This document shows positions 1 to 10,500 of a stretch of 42,808 bases of DNA, one piece after another. Within the stretch, counting starts at the first letter, position 1; each line of letters opens with the position of its first letter. Origin of the DNA: an uncultured bacterium (GTDB lineage: Bacteria; Patescibacteriota; Minisyncoccia; Moranbacterales; GWC2-37-73); contig CAINNK010000037.1 in assembly GCA_903851135.1 (NCBI GenBank), forward strand, positions 65,320-108,127. The letters are read 5' to 3'. Both the position numbers and the translations under genes were made by a program. A model generated the notes under the pieces. It was not told where the DNA came from. It ran no database searches and saw nothing but the letters and a program-made list of their open reading frames with translations.

Positions 1-4
1 AGAT

Positions 5-967
5 TTGGTGCTTGAAAATAATTTCTCCAAAGCTTCCACGCCAGGCAAGGTCACTGCAAGAGAAGGTGTTTTGCAAGATCAAATCGAGCATGACTTGCCA
101 TATTCCGATCTTAAAAAAATCAAGAATTTTAAAATAGTTATCGACCCAGCTAATGCAATGGGCGCCCAATATTTCGACGAACTTTTCAAGCACCTGCCTT
201 CACTGAATGTCATCAGAATTAACTGGAATTTGGATGGAACTTTTCCAGCCCACGAAGCTGATCCGTTCAAAAAAGAAAACGTGGCAGGCTTGTGTGAAAG
301 AGTGCTGGCAGAAAAAGCTGATTTGGGAATTTCAACCGATGGAGACGGAGACCGCATTTTCTTTGTGGATAACAACGGGGTCGCCCTTGACCCAGGCGTC
401 ACCCGCGCAATCCTTTGCAAAATATTTTTGAATGAAAATCCAGGAGCAAAAATTGCCTACGATATCCGACCAGGCAAAATAACTCTTGACACGATTGTGG
501 AAAATGGCGGCGTGCCGATTGTCACTAAAGTTGGACATTCACTCATCAAAGAGCAAGCCATCAAAGAAAACGCAGTTTTTGCCGGGGAATCTTCAGGACA
601 TTTTTTTCTCAACATGCCTGAAGGTTGCTATGAAATTCCAGTGATTGTAACTTTGAAAATTCTTGAAGAATTGTCAAAAAGTGGTCTTACTTTTGCGCAG
701 TATGCCAAACCCTATGAAAAATATTTCCATTCTGGCGAAATAAACACCAAAGTTGAAAACGGCGCCGAAAAAATTGAGCAAATCAAACAACAATATTCAG
801 ATGGAATTCAAAACGACCTTGATGGCATCTCTATTGAATATCCGGATTTTTGGTTCAACGTCAGATCTTCAAACACTGAACCACTGTTGCGTTTGACTGT
901 GGAAGCAAGTACCAAGGAGTTAATGGAACAAAAGCGCGATGAATTGATTGGCATTATCAAAAGTTAA
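5..967 (+). CDS. Phosphomannomutase/phosphoglucomutase, C-terminal part (5' end outside window)
   Basis: ORF with STDGDGDRIFFVD metal-binding loop, GESSGHFF and FNVRSSNTEPLLRLTVEA phosphate-binding motif; frame open to the window edge. Confidence 0.93.
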   Translation: MVLENNFSKASTPGKVTAREGVLQDQIEHDLPYSDLKKIKNFKIVIDPANAMGAQYFDELFKHLPSLNVIRINWNLDGTFPAHEADPFKKENVAGLCERVLAEKADLGISTDGDGDRIFFVDNNGVALDPGVTRAILCKIFLNENPGAKIAYDIRPGKITLDTIVENGGVPIVTKVGHSLIKEQAIKENAVFAGESSGHFFLNMPEGCYEIPVIVTLKILEELSKSGLTFAQYAKPYEKYFHSGEINTKVENGAEKIEQIKQQYSDGIQNDLDGISIEYPDFWFNVRSSNTEPLLRLTVEASTKELMEQKRDELIGIIKS

Positions 968-986
968 AAACTTCAAAATCTACAAC

Positions 987-1019
987 AAAAAAAATCGGAG
1001 CCAAGCTCCGATTTTTTTA
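987..1019. terminator. Bidirectional intrinsic terminator between convergent pmm-like gene and trpS
   Basis: aaaaaaaaTCGGAGccaaGCTCCGAtttttttat: perfect stem with A/T tracts on both sides. Confidence 0.85.
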
Positions 1020-1056
1020 TTTTTCCTAATAAACTAAAAAGCTAATGCCTAATAAG

Positions 1057-2220
1057 CTAGATTATAAATCCGACTTTCTTTTTCACTTCATCCAATTTAG
1101 ATTTTGCCAGCGGCCGCACTTTTTCAGCCCCGGCGCGCAAAATTTCCATGGCATCTTCATCAGAGATTAAATTTAATTTTTCCTGAAACGGAGTTAAAAA
1201 GCTGTTGATAACCTCGGCTAAATCAGTTTTAAAATCACCATACCCTTTGCCGACATAAAGCGCTTCGATTTCTTTCGGGGTCTTGCCGGAAAAAGAAGCG
1301 AAGATATTGATCAAGTTTTTCAGGGCTGGTTTTTCATCACTGTAAACAATTTCACTGCCAGAATCAGTCACCGCTTTTTTTATTTTGCGTTTCACAGTTT
1401 CGGCATCGTCGGTCAAGGAAATATAGTTATATTCTGAAGTGGCAGACTTGCTCATTTTCTTGCTTGGGTCATCCAGTCCCATGACGCGCATGCCCTCTTC
1501 CTTAATGAAAGCTTTCGGCACAATGAAAGTTTCTCCGAATTTGTGATTGAATCGTTTGGCCAAATCTCGCGCCAATTCCACATGCTGTTTCTGATCTTCC
1601 CCTACCGGCACAACTTCCGTGCCATACAAAAGGATGTCAGCCGCCATGAGGACTGGGTAATCAAAAAGGCCAACTCCAACATTATTAAATCTTTCTTTGA
1701 TAAATTTCTGATAAGCATTTGCGGCAACTTGTGCGGTAACCTTGTACATTATGCCCATTAATTTTACAGGATCAATTTTTTTCATGTCCTCGATTTGTTC
1801 GCTTTTCAGTATTTCTTTAATCTCGACAATTGAATTTTCCCTTATAGCGATTTCAAAACCTTCAAAGTCAATGCCGGTCTTGTCTTTAAACTGGGTCATC
1901 TTATTTAAATCACCATTTTTTGCAATCGTATTTAATATCCAGCATAGCTCTGCATGCTCAGAAACTTGCGATTGGATGAAAATTGAAGATTTTTTCGGGT
2001 CGATGCCTGCGGCCAAATAAATCTTGGCAATTTCCAAAGTCTTTTTGCGCAGCGTATCTGGGTCTTGCGGCACAGTAATGGCGTGCAAATCCACCACGCA
2101 GAAAATCGATTCGAATTCATCTTGCAATTTAATCCAATTAGCGATAGCTCCCAAATAATTTCCAATATGTAAATTCCCGCTCGGTTGAATTCCAGAAAAG
2201 ATTCTTTTTTTGTCAGACAT
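1057..2220 (-). CDS. trpS: Tryptophanyl-tRNA synthetase
   Basis: FSGIQPSGNLHIGNYLGAI (HIGH-like) and DPSKKMSKS (KMSKS) motifs. Confidence 0.96.
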   Translation of the reverse strand: MSDKKRIFSGIQPSGNLHIGNYLGAIANWIKLQDEFESIFCVVDLHAITVPQDPDTLRKKTLEIAKIYLAAGIDPKKSSIFIQSQVSEHAELCWILNTIAKNGDLNKMTQFKDKTGIDFEGFEIAIRENSIVEIKEILKSEQIEDMKKIDPVKLMGIMYKVTAQVAANAYQKFIKERFNNVGVGLFDYPVLMAADILLYGTEVVPVGEDQKQHVELARDLAKRFNHKFGETFIVPKAFIKEEGMRVMGLDDPSKKMSKSATSEYNYISLTDDAETVKRKIKKAVTDSGSEIVYSDEKPALKNLINIFASFSGKTPKEIEALYVGKGYGDFKTDLAEVINSFLTPFQEKLNLISDEDAMEILRAGAEKVRPLAKSKLDEVKKKVGFII

Positions 2221-2442
2221 AATATTTTATAAAAAATATTTAATAATTTATTATCAATAATCCCTTAAAGAATGTAAAATGAAAATCTCAAAAATCAAAA
2301 TGACAAATTAAAATAAAAAATCAATAAAATATGCAAAAATTTTAAATTTTGCAATGTCATTTTCCATTTTGATTTTTAAATTTTCCATCAGACTTTCTTT
2401 AATACTACCAAAAAATGGGCTTTTTGCAAACGCCAATTTCCT

Positions 2443-2471
2443 TTGACAAATTATCATTAATGCTATATATT
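2443..2471 (+). promoter_or_regulatory. Sigma-70-type promoter for candidate ncRNA
   Basis: TTGACA (2443-2448), 17-nt spacer, TATATT (2466-2471). Confidence 0.7.
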
Positions 2472-2477
2472 ATCAAT

Positions 2478-2746
2478 GTTGTTGGATAATTGACAATGAT
2501 AGATCTTTGATACTGACAGCGTTATAGGCGTGTTATCGACAATTACAAGGCTGTCAGCGTTCGAGTATGTCAAAGGAAAGCTCCTAACAAGGAAACCCCC
2601 GAAGATAAATGTTGCAAAAACCTTATCTCCTCGCCAAGTCTTCCTTCCAAGTGAGCTTTCCAAGACATATTTTCACATTGGTTCATCGTAACCATTCTAT
2701 TTAATCTATCTCGCAAAGTAGCTACAGTAAAGCTACTTTTCTTTTT
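2478..2746 (+). ncRNA. Candidate structured non-coding RNA of unknown class
   Basis: Promoter upstream, terminator hairpin AAAGTAGCT/AGCTACTTT plus TTTTCTTTTT at the end; several nested perfect helices (see findings); no credible protein on either strand. Confidence 0.65.
2715..2746 (+). terminator. Intrinsic terminator of candidate ncRNA
   Basis: AAAGTAGCTacagtaaAGCTACTTTTCTTTTT. Confidence 0.7.
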
Positions 2747-2751
2747 GCCCA

Positions 2752-2794
2752 AAAATACAAAAACCCAGCTTTCGCTGGGTTTTTGTATTTTTCT
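2752..2794. terminator. Intrinsic terminator (rnj on minus strand; symmetric)
   Basis: aaaaatacAAAAACCCAGCtttcGCTGGGTTTTTgtattttt. Confidence 0.85.
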
Positions 2795-2828
2795 AAGAAG
2801 CTAAAAAGCTACTGCCTAATAAGCTGCC

Positions 2829-4883
2829 TTAAACCTCAATCACCACTGGCAAAATCATTGGTCTTCGTTCAGTCTTGGTAAACAGAAATGAACCAACTGA
2901 TTCGCGAATGTTGTTTTTCACGTAGTCCCAATTGACTGAAACGTCTGCAGAAGTTTTTTCTTTGACGATCTTTTCCACTACGCGTTTAGTCGCATTGACC
3001 AAATCAAAATTTTCTTTGACGAAAATGAAACCGCGCGAAGTAATTTGCGGCGTGCCCACAATCTTCTTGGTCTTTGAATCAATCACTACTACAATCATGA
3101 ACATCCCGTCTTTGGCCAGCAGTTGTCGGTCACGCAGCACGACTTCGCCCACGTCGCCAACGCCCAGACCATCAACCATCACATAGCTAGTGTCGACTTT
3201 TTGTGGCAACATCTTAGCATTGCCACCAGTAACTTCCAATTGATTGCCATTATCCAACACGAAAATATTTTCTTTTTTGATACCAACTTTTTCGCCCAAC
3301 TTGCCAGCCTCTTTGAGCATATAGTGATTGCCATAAACCGGCAAAAAGAAAGTTGGCTGAATCTGATGCAAAACTTCTTTGATGTCATGGGCATTACTGT
3401 GTCCGCTAGTGTGCACATCCAGAATATCGCTATGGATCACATTGTCACACTTACGATAAAGATCATCTTTCAATCTTTGCACTGTGCGTTCATTGCCAGG
3501 CACGATTGAAGAAGAAAAGATCACCGTGTCATCTTTTTGCACGCGAATAAAACGATGTTCATCATTAACGATGCGAGAAAGGACAGCATTACCCTCGCCT
3601 TGCGCACCTGTGCAAATGACCACCACTTTGTTTCTTGGATGTTTGTGAATTTCATTGACCGAAATTTGAGTTTTCTTGAAATTTTTGATGTAACCAAGTT
3701 CTTTAGCAATCTCAATATTCATTTTCATAGAATATCCATCCAAAGCGACTTTCTTGCCGATTGAATCAGCATATTCAATGATTTTTCCAATGCGTTTGAT
3801 TTGTGAAGAAAAAGTTCCGATAATCACCATACCTTTAGCGTTGGCAACCAACTCATTCAAATTGACATACATATCACTTTCAGTTTTTTCAGAAATGTGC
3901 GTATCAGTGGCTCCCAAACTTTCCAACATCAAAATTCTTGGGGCTGGCAATTTCGAAAGATGACTATAGGTCACTCTTTCTAGATTGGCCGGATTGGTGT
4001 CCATAGTCCAGTCTCCAGGATGGATCACTGTGCCATCTGCCGTTTTGATAATCACGCCGACTGCATCCATCACGGAATGTTCAACATCAAAAAATTCAAT
4101 CTCGAATTTTCCAAGTTTAATTTTGTCAGCCAAAGTGTTGATGCGAATGGTTTTAAGTTGAGTGGTTGAATTTATCTCAAAGTCTTCCATTTTTCTTTTG
4201 ATCATCGCCAAGGTCAAATCACGTCCGACAATCGGTGGATAACCAAGTTCGCGCAGCAAAATTGGGGCTGCCCCGATATGATCAAGGTGACCATGACTAA
4301 AGACCACGCCTCGAACATTTTTTTCTTTGCCTTTCAGATAGCTGATGTTTGGAATAATATAGTCAATACCTGGCATATCTTCTTCTGGAAATTGCAATCC
4401 CATATCCAAGATGATGATGTCACCGCCGTATTCAAACATGGTCATATTGCGACCAACTTCTTCATTGCCTCCAATTGGAGTGATGCGCAAATGATCACTG
4501 GCGGGATTTCCTTGTGGTGTTTGCATTCTGCTAGGATTACTCCTGCGATTTCCTGCTGGGCGTCTTTTTCCACCTTGAGAGTGCCCGTTGCCATTGCCAC
4601 TCTTGCTGTTTGGAGCAACAATTTGAGCATTTCCAGCTGCAACGTTTGCAATATTTTGATTAGGATTGCGAGTAGACTTAACTCCACCACTGTGCCCAGC
4701 TGAAGCGTTTGCAACAGACGGAACATTTCTGACGTTTCTCGTATTTGAAACATTATGATGAGTAGGCCTGCCTGCATCGCTATGCGAAACATTGCGGGCA
4801 GGTTTTTTTTCAAAACCACCCACTGGCTTTTTTAAATCAGCCAAGATTTGACCAGTTATACTGGTGTCTTGTTTTTTAAACAT
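2829..4883 (-). CDS. rnj: Ribonuclease J with long N-rich disordered N-terminal extension
   Basis: Metallo-beta-lactamase motif FSHGHLDHIGAAP, beta-CASP features (VVICTGAQGEGNAVLSRI, HTSGHSNAHDIKEVLHQIQPTFFLPVYGNHYML). Confidence 0.95.
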   Translation of the reverse strand: MFKKQDTSITGQILADLKKPVGGFEKKPARNVSHSDAGRPTHHNVSNTRNVRNVPSVANASAGHSGGVKSTRNPNQNIANVAAGNAQIVAPNSKSGNGNGHSQGGKRRPAGNRRSNPSRMQTPQGNPASDHLRITPIGGNEEVGRNMTMFEYGGDIIILDMGLQFPEEDMPGIDYIIPNISYLKGKEKNVRGVVFSHGHLDHIGAAPILLRELGYPPIVGRDLTLAMIKRKMEDFEINSTTQLKTIRINTLADKIKLGKFEIEFFDVEHSVMDAVGVIIKTADGTVIHPGDWTMDTNPANLERVTYSHLSKLPAPRILMLESLGATDTHISEKTESDMYVNLNELVANAKGMVIIGTFSSQIKRIGKIIEYADSIGKKVALDGYSMKMNIEIAKELGYIKNFKKTQISVNEIHKHPRNKVVVICTGAQGEGNAVLSRIVNDEHRFIRVQKDDTVIFSSSIVPGNERTVQRLKDDLYRKCDNVIHSDILDVHTSGHSNAHDIKEVLHQIQPTFFLPVYGNHYMLKEAGKLGEKVGIKKENIFVLDNGNQLEVTGGNAKMLPQKVDTSYVMVDGLGVGDVGEVVLRDRQLLAKDGMFMIVVVIDSKTKKIVGTPQITSRGFIFVKENFDLVNATKRVVEKIVKEKTSADVSVNWDYVKNNIRESVGSFLFTKTERRPMILPVVIEV

Positions 4884-5068
4884 ATTTTTTTGTCGTAAAA
4901 GTATTTCACACTAAAGTTTAAGAATTAAAAAGTGAGAGATCGCTTTTACTAAAAGTTTTAATTTAATTTTGAATTAATTTTGAATCATGAAAATGATTCG
5001 GTTTTTCCGTTTTGACGGAAAATACTAATTGTTTTTCGATAAAAGAGAAAACGAGAAACATATAGGTG

Positions 5069-5152
5069 TGGGCAAAAGAGGACTTGAACCTCCACGACAT
5101 TGCTGTCACTAACTCCTGAAGCTAGCGCGTATACCAATTCCGCCATTTGCCC
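5069..5152 (-). tRNA. tRNA-Leu (anticodon CAG)
   Basis: Minus strand GGGCAAA...TTTGCCC-A acceptor stem, GGTATACGCGC D-arm, anticodon stem-loop CTAGC-TTCAGGA-GTTAG, GGTTCAAGTCC T-arm, extra variable arm; CCA not encoded. Confidence 0.92.
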
Positions 5153-5179
5153 AATTTTTAATTTACCAAGTGACAGAAT

Positions 5180-5238
5180 GAATCTAGTGCGTATACCATG
5201 CCTATCGGCAGGCAGGCAGGCAATTCTGCCACTAAGGC
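5180..5238 (-). pseudogene. Truncated tRNA-Leu 5' half with palindromic insertion in the D-loop
   Basis: Minus strand GCCTTAGTGGCAGAATTG-[CCTGCCTGCCTGCCGATAGGCAT]-GGTATACGCACTAGATTCA; no matching 3' half. Confidence 0.65.
5199..5220. repeat. REP-like palindrome (GCCTATCGGCAGGCAGGCAGG)
   Basis: Same core as 36414-36433 (TTGCCTACCGGCAGGCAGG). Confidence 0.65.
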
Positions 5239-5431
5239 ATTGTGGATTTCTACAAAAAAATGAACCACAAACAACGGTAAAAACTGCCTAAAAGAGCATT
5301 TTTATTAATTTAAAAGCTTGTTTTTTGTGTTTTTGAAGAAAAAAAGCTTTAAACAAAGTAAAATTCAAGAAGTCTCACACGCTGAGTTGATTGTACACTA
5401 ACGGAGAAAAAATGTCAAGCGCAAGTAAACC

Positions 5432-6721
5432 CTATTCATAACGAAGGGCTTCCAGGGCATGGATTTTTGAAGCGCGGCGAGCCGGGAAAAGACCGGTTGA
5501 AATTCCCAATACCACAATGAAAGCAACGATAGCTAGCACAAAAGCATTCGGTACAAGAACAAAATCCGCGGCCGAAATGCCATATCGTTTTGAAATCAAA
5601 TTAATAAGTGCATTTAATCCCTTAGCAACCCCATAACCACCCAACAAGCCGATAGCCCCACCGGAAAAACTAATCAAAATGGCTTCAAAAATAAACATCT
5701 TGAAAATATCTGTACGCTTAGCACCTAGGGCTTTCAAAATTCCAACTTCCTTGGTGCGTTGCAAAAGCGAAACACTGAGCGTGTTCATCATTCCCATCGC
5801 CGAGATGGACATAATGATGGTTCCAAAAATAATCAACACAATGCGCACGATTGAAAAAAAGGAATTTATGTCAGTGACAGTGTCCACCACGCTTTCAGTC
5901 ACAAATCCGAGTTGTTCGATTTGCGAACGCACAAGATCAATTTTAGCAATATTGCCAATTTCAATCTTCCCTCTTTGCCCTGCAATCACATTATAGTCAC
6001 GCTTAAGCGTTTCAAACATTGCATAAGCATAAATAGCATCCGCTTTCGATTGATCGTTAACTATGCCAAGAATTTTAAATTTTTTCCCTGCTTGTCCATT
6101 ATTGTCTGCTTGAGCATTAACGTCTGTAATTTCTTTCGCAACGACAGCATCGTATTCAACTTCCTTACCGATAGAATCCTGCGCTTTTTCAAAACCAAGC
6201 AAGGCTGCCAGTTTCGGTGTGACAATGATTCCATCTGAGGAAGAAAAATTCTCAAAAGAAATTCCCTCAATGTTCACATTTGAAAGTTTCAAATAACCTG
6301 AAGTCATACCATACAAAATAGCATCAGTCTGAGCTTCGCCATTAAGAAATTTACCGCCAATATTTGCACTCACCTCAACATTTTTAACATCTGGAATGTT
6401 TTTAATCTTATTGATAGTTTCTCCATCCAAGACCACAAAATTTTCCAAATTTTCATTGCTAACATCCACGATTTCTGTAGGATTGTTTTTTGTAACTTCG
6501 CGAATAACCATTGCCTGCACGCCAAAACCCAAAGAAATCAAAAAGGTAATAATACCAATACCGATACTAACTCCCCCGATAGTCAAAAATGACCGAGTGC
6601 GATTAATGGCAATATTGCGATAGCCAATCAAAAGCACTGAGGACATTTTCATGTGTTTAACCTTCTCGCGTTGCCCAAAAAAACGCAGTCTGATTTTTTC
6701 AAAAATATTAAAATTTTTCAT
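5432..6721 (-). CDS. ABC transporter permease, MacB/FtsX family
   Basis: N-terminal TM plus periplasmic-core-like domain, C-terminal FtsX domain (GMMNTLSVSLLQRTKEVGILKALGAKRTDIFKMFIFEAILIS). Confidence 0.93.
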   Translation of the reverse strand: MKNFNIFEKIRLRFFGQREKVKHMKMSSVLLIGYRNIAINRTRSFLTIGGVSIGIGIITFLISLGFGVQAMVIREVTKNNPTEIVDVSNENLENFVVLDGETINKIKNIPDVKNVEVSANIGGKFLNGEAQTDAILYGMTSGYLKLSNVNIEGISFENFSSSDGIIVTPKLAALLGFEKAQDSIGKEVEYDAVVAKEITDVNAQADNNGQAGKKFKILGIVNDQSKADAIYAYAMFETLKRDYNVIAGQRGKIEIGNIAKIDLVRSQIEQLGFVTESVVDTVTDINSFFSIVRIVLIIFGTIIMSISAMGMMNTLSVSLLQRTKEVGILKALGAKRTDIFKMFIFEAILISFSGGAIGLLGGYGVAKGLNALINLISKRYGISAADFVLVPNAFVLAIVAFIVVLGISTGLFPARRASKIHALEALRYE

Positions 6722-6757
6722 TTGTTTTTAACTTTGAAGTAGATTACTGCTGACTAC

Positions 6758-7516
6758 CTACTGTTTTTCATTCTTAGTTAAATTAATTTCTGCCTTCATC
6801 GCACGATAATTATGCTTATTGGCTGCATCTGAAGTAATTTTACCATCAACCATCTGAATGATTCTGGTTCCAAATTTATATTGATCCATGTTATGTGTAA
6901 CCATTAAAATCGTAATCTGAAATTGCTGACTGATATTCTGTAAAAGTTCCATCAGTTGTTCACCAGCTTTTTGATCAAGATTTCCAGTTGGTTCATCTGC
7001 AATCACAAATTTAGGATCAAGCAACAGTGATCTGGCTAGGGCGACTCTTTGTTGTTGACCTCCAGACAAATCATACGGTCGATGATTTGACCACTCGCTC
7101 ATGCCAACAAGTTCAATCAACTTGGCCGCGATCTGAATGCCCTCATGAAAAGTCTTGCCTGCAATCACCGCCGGAATCGCAATGTTTTCAATGACCGTCA
7201 AAGATTTTATCCAGAAAGGTTGTTGGGGAATAAAACCAATATTGTCATTACGAAAATTGGCGCGCCAATTTTTGGTGTGCGACCATTCATCTTCTCCTCC
7301 AATGTCAACCGTGCCTTCAGTTGGAGCTTCCAAACCGTAAATAATGTGCAGCAAAGTTGATTTTCCACACCCCGACGGCCCAACCAGCAATACAAATTCT
7401 CCTTTCTTGATTTCGAAATCAACACCATGCAAAATAGGAATTTCCCGTCCGCCCACGATAAAATGCTTCTTGATGCCTTTTACTTTGATAGCTATCTCAT
7501 TTTGAATATCTGACAT
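6758..7516 (-). CDS. ABC transporter ATP-binding protein, MacB/LolD type
   Basis: Walker A GPSGCGKSTLLH, signature LSGGQQQRVALARSL, Walker B FVIADEPTGNLD. Confidence 0.96.
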   Translation of the reverse strand: MSDIQNEIAIKVKGIKKHFIVGGREIPILHGVDFEIKKGEFVLLVGPSGCGKSTLLHIIYGLEAPTEGTVDIGGEDEWSHTKNWRANFRNDNIGFIPQQPFWIKSLTVIENIAIPAVIAGKTFHEGIQIAAKLIELVGMSEWSNHRPYDLSGGQQQRVALARSLLLDPKFVIADEPTGNLDQKAGEQLMELLQNISQQFQITILMVTHNMDQYKFGTRIIQMVDGKITSDAANKHNYRAMKAEINLTKNEKQ

Positions 7517-7537
7517 AATTTATGTTACTATTTTAAA

Positions 7538-10500
7538 CTAATTTCCTCCGCCCAGTTTTGAAATCCAACCGAATTGATTAAGAAAAGTGCTAGTAATAAC
7601 TTCCGTTGCGTTGGCGCGTGATTGATCAACTGCAATTGTCATTGAATCAGAATTAGTGACATTTTCAGCCTCGTCAAAAGCACTTATTTGGTAGCTATAC
7701 ACTTGGCCCGTTTCTGCCGGAATCGTGATTAAATGATAAGTGTTAAAAGCATCATCAGCGGCGGTCTGTTCAAAAGATTTCGTGACAATGCCCTTCGCAT
7801 AGCCTATCTTTATTCTAGTTGGTTCATCTGTTTCTATTCTGATATAGACATTGGCTTGAGCGGTTTTTCCCCGACCCATAACTTTTCCAATAGCTCGACT
7901 GGAAACAATTGCTGGTGGACGCGAATCAAAACGCGTAGTGATTTTTTGATCAATATTTTTGGCGGCAATAGCATGCTCATCAACTCCTGAAATTTGAAGA
8001 GTGTATTCCACCGAGGGATCCAGCCCCGTGATTTCAGCACTATGATCAGTGGTGCGATCATTAACAAGATAGGTATGCGGACTTGATTCCTTAGCGCTTT
8101 GAAAAAGAATATAAGTTGTGGTTGGAACATTTGTTGTGTAGGCCACTACAATGGTTGGCAAATCAACATTCTCTTTGTTTTCAATAGTCACATTAGAAAC
8201 AGTTGGCTCCTGCGGAGTTGAAAAGGAATATTCATCTGACTTGAAAATATTTGCGTCACCATCTAAACAGCTAATTTGAATTTTGTAGTCAGTTGCTGGT
8301 ACCAATTTGTCAATTTTTTGCACATGACTAGAACCACCAGTTTCCTCTTTGATGCTCATTGAAGAACCACTACCATAATCAAGCGTGCAAGTTGCGCTCG
8401 TATTGGTTTTCCAAGAAACATAGGCTGTGTTAAGTTGAATGTCATTGACAAGTACTTCTGAAATTGTCGGTGGCGGTAAAGTTGTAAAACTGTTTATTTC
8501 TGAGGTACCTATATTGCCATCAGGATCAATATACTTGACTCGATAAAAATATTTCGTGCCAGCTTCCAAACCTTTGACCAAAACTACATGATCGGTCAAG
8601 GAGTCAACCTGCCCCGTTGTTTGTCCAAGTGATATTGATTTTCCGTATTCCACAAACGAACTGGCTACGCGATCAGTAACCCAGGCAATTTCCCCTTGGA
8701 ACGATTGCAGTTTACTGGTAGGCGTGCCAACAAGTTTCGGTGGGCTAGTATAGCGTCCAGTAGGAATGATGCTTACCGTTGTTGAAGCGATTGAATAATT
8801 GTTAGTCTTATCTTTAGCCTTGATGTAATAATAATAAATCTTGCTTTCCAGTTTTGTGTCCACATAGGCGCTTCCTGTGGTTTTAGCAATTTCAGTGAAA
8901 TTCAAATTGTCTTCACTGCGATAAATCACATAACCATCAAAATTTCCCAAACTAAGTTCGTCTGGTTTGACCCATTTAACAGCAATACTATACTCAGCAT
9001 TCTCACGATCAGAAGTGTCAAAGATTTGGATATTACCTGGTACGCCTGGAGCCGAAGTTTCTGCGAAGAAATTAACTGAGGCATAGTTGTTATATCCAAT
9101 GTTACCAGCTTGGTCAGCAGCTACCACAAAGAAAGTGTTCTGACCTTTTTGAGTTGCGAAAGATCCTGGACCAGCGGCACGCACATTGGTGGCGACCACA
9201 TTGTTTGGAGTCGGCAAAACATTGATTGAATAATAATAAGTAAGTTTATCAGCTTCGCCCACAAAGGAGGCTGGTTGATCCCAAGAAAAGGAAAAGAAAT
9301 TGACTTGCGAAGTTTGTGGAGCAACCACCAAATTTTCCGGCGGAGTTGGCGCACTGGCACTATAGTAATATTCTTGCATTATCGGTTCAGAAACATTGCC
9401 AGCGTTATCAACTGTTCTGAGAAAAAATTTATTTTTTCCTGATTGATAAGCGCCAGCTGGATGATCAGCATTAGGAATAGTCAATTGAAAAACACTAGGA
9501 TCATTAATATCCACCCACATGTTGGCAACGTCACCATCAGTGCGATATTGAAATTTTGCAATGCCAGAATAATCATCGCTAGCATCCGGCGTCCACAGAA
9601 AAGCATAATTATCAATCGCTGTATAGCCAGTCGGGGTTACTTCAATAGTGGTAGGATTCGTCGGCGCAATTGTATCATACTGATAAGTGAAGGCGCTGTA
9701 AGCTTCCGCTGGCACCATGTTAGCTTTATCTATTGCCTTAATTTTCAAATAATAAGCTTTGCCCGAAACAAGATTGGCTGCAGCGTAGGTATTGGAAGTT
9801 TGGAAGGTGCCTAAGGCAAAAGGATCAGCATTGGCATTGTCGCCAAAATAAACATAGTAACCGGAAACTCCGGAACCGCCAATATTATCAGCCGCACCAT
9901 TAGCTTGACCTTCACTCGGCCAAATAAAACTTGGGTTAGGGTATTTATTCCAGGCCTCTTGCGCAACTTGAGTTGTGTGAGATAAATCGCTATAAGCAGT
10001 TACCGCTGAAGGATTGCTTGGCGCAATAATGTCTTGATAATAGTTAACCGAATAGTCGTCAATTCTGGGAGAGAAAATTTGGTCCGTTGAAGACAGCGTG
10101 AAACGAACCTGAATAAATTCATTCCTTGGGGAATTAATTAAATAAGTATGTTTATCACCTTGGACTCTTTCATTAGTAGTTTGCTCCCAACTTGACCAAG
10201 CAACTCCATTAGCAGAAGTTCTTGTTTCTGCCAAAACAAAGGTATTGTTAGGTTGTTGATAATTTACCGTGAGGTTAGCCCAATCATAAACATTAAGCAA
10301 ATCTAGCACTTGACTGACATAGGTACCGGTTCGCTTGAAGCCTGTCTGAGAACTTCCCAAAACATAAGAATAAAGCCCATCATTATAAGTGTTTGTTCCG
10401 CTTCCAGCTATGGTCCAAATACGATTTCCGGCCGACATGCCTGCTCCGCCTCCACCAAAGCTAACCTGAGCTGGCATTGACGGAAGAGTTTCCCACGTAT

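Noticed and set aside
79-538. Short ORFs overlapping the phosphomannomutase gene (79-420 -, 207-431 +, 332-538 -)
   Set aside because: Antisense or alternate-frame artefacts within a well-supported CDS.
2478-2746. Assignment of the ncRNA candidate to RNase P RNA, SRP RNA or 6S RNA
   Set aside because: The diagnostic conserved sequences of RNase P and SRP RNA were not seen, and the multi-arm layout does not match the 6S rod; left as unknown pending an Rfam search.
2463-2752. Two overlapping minus-strand ORFs (66 and 60 aa) in the trpS-rnj intergenic region
   Set aside because: No recognisable domain, they overlap each other in different frames, and the region is better explained as a plus-strand structured RNA.
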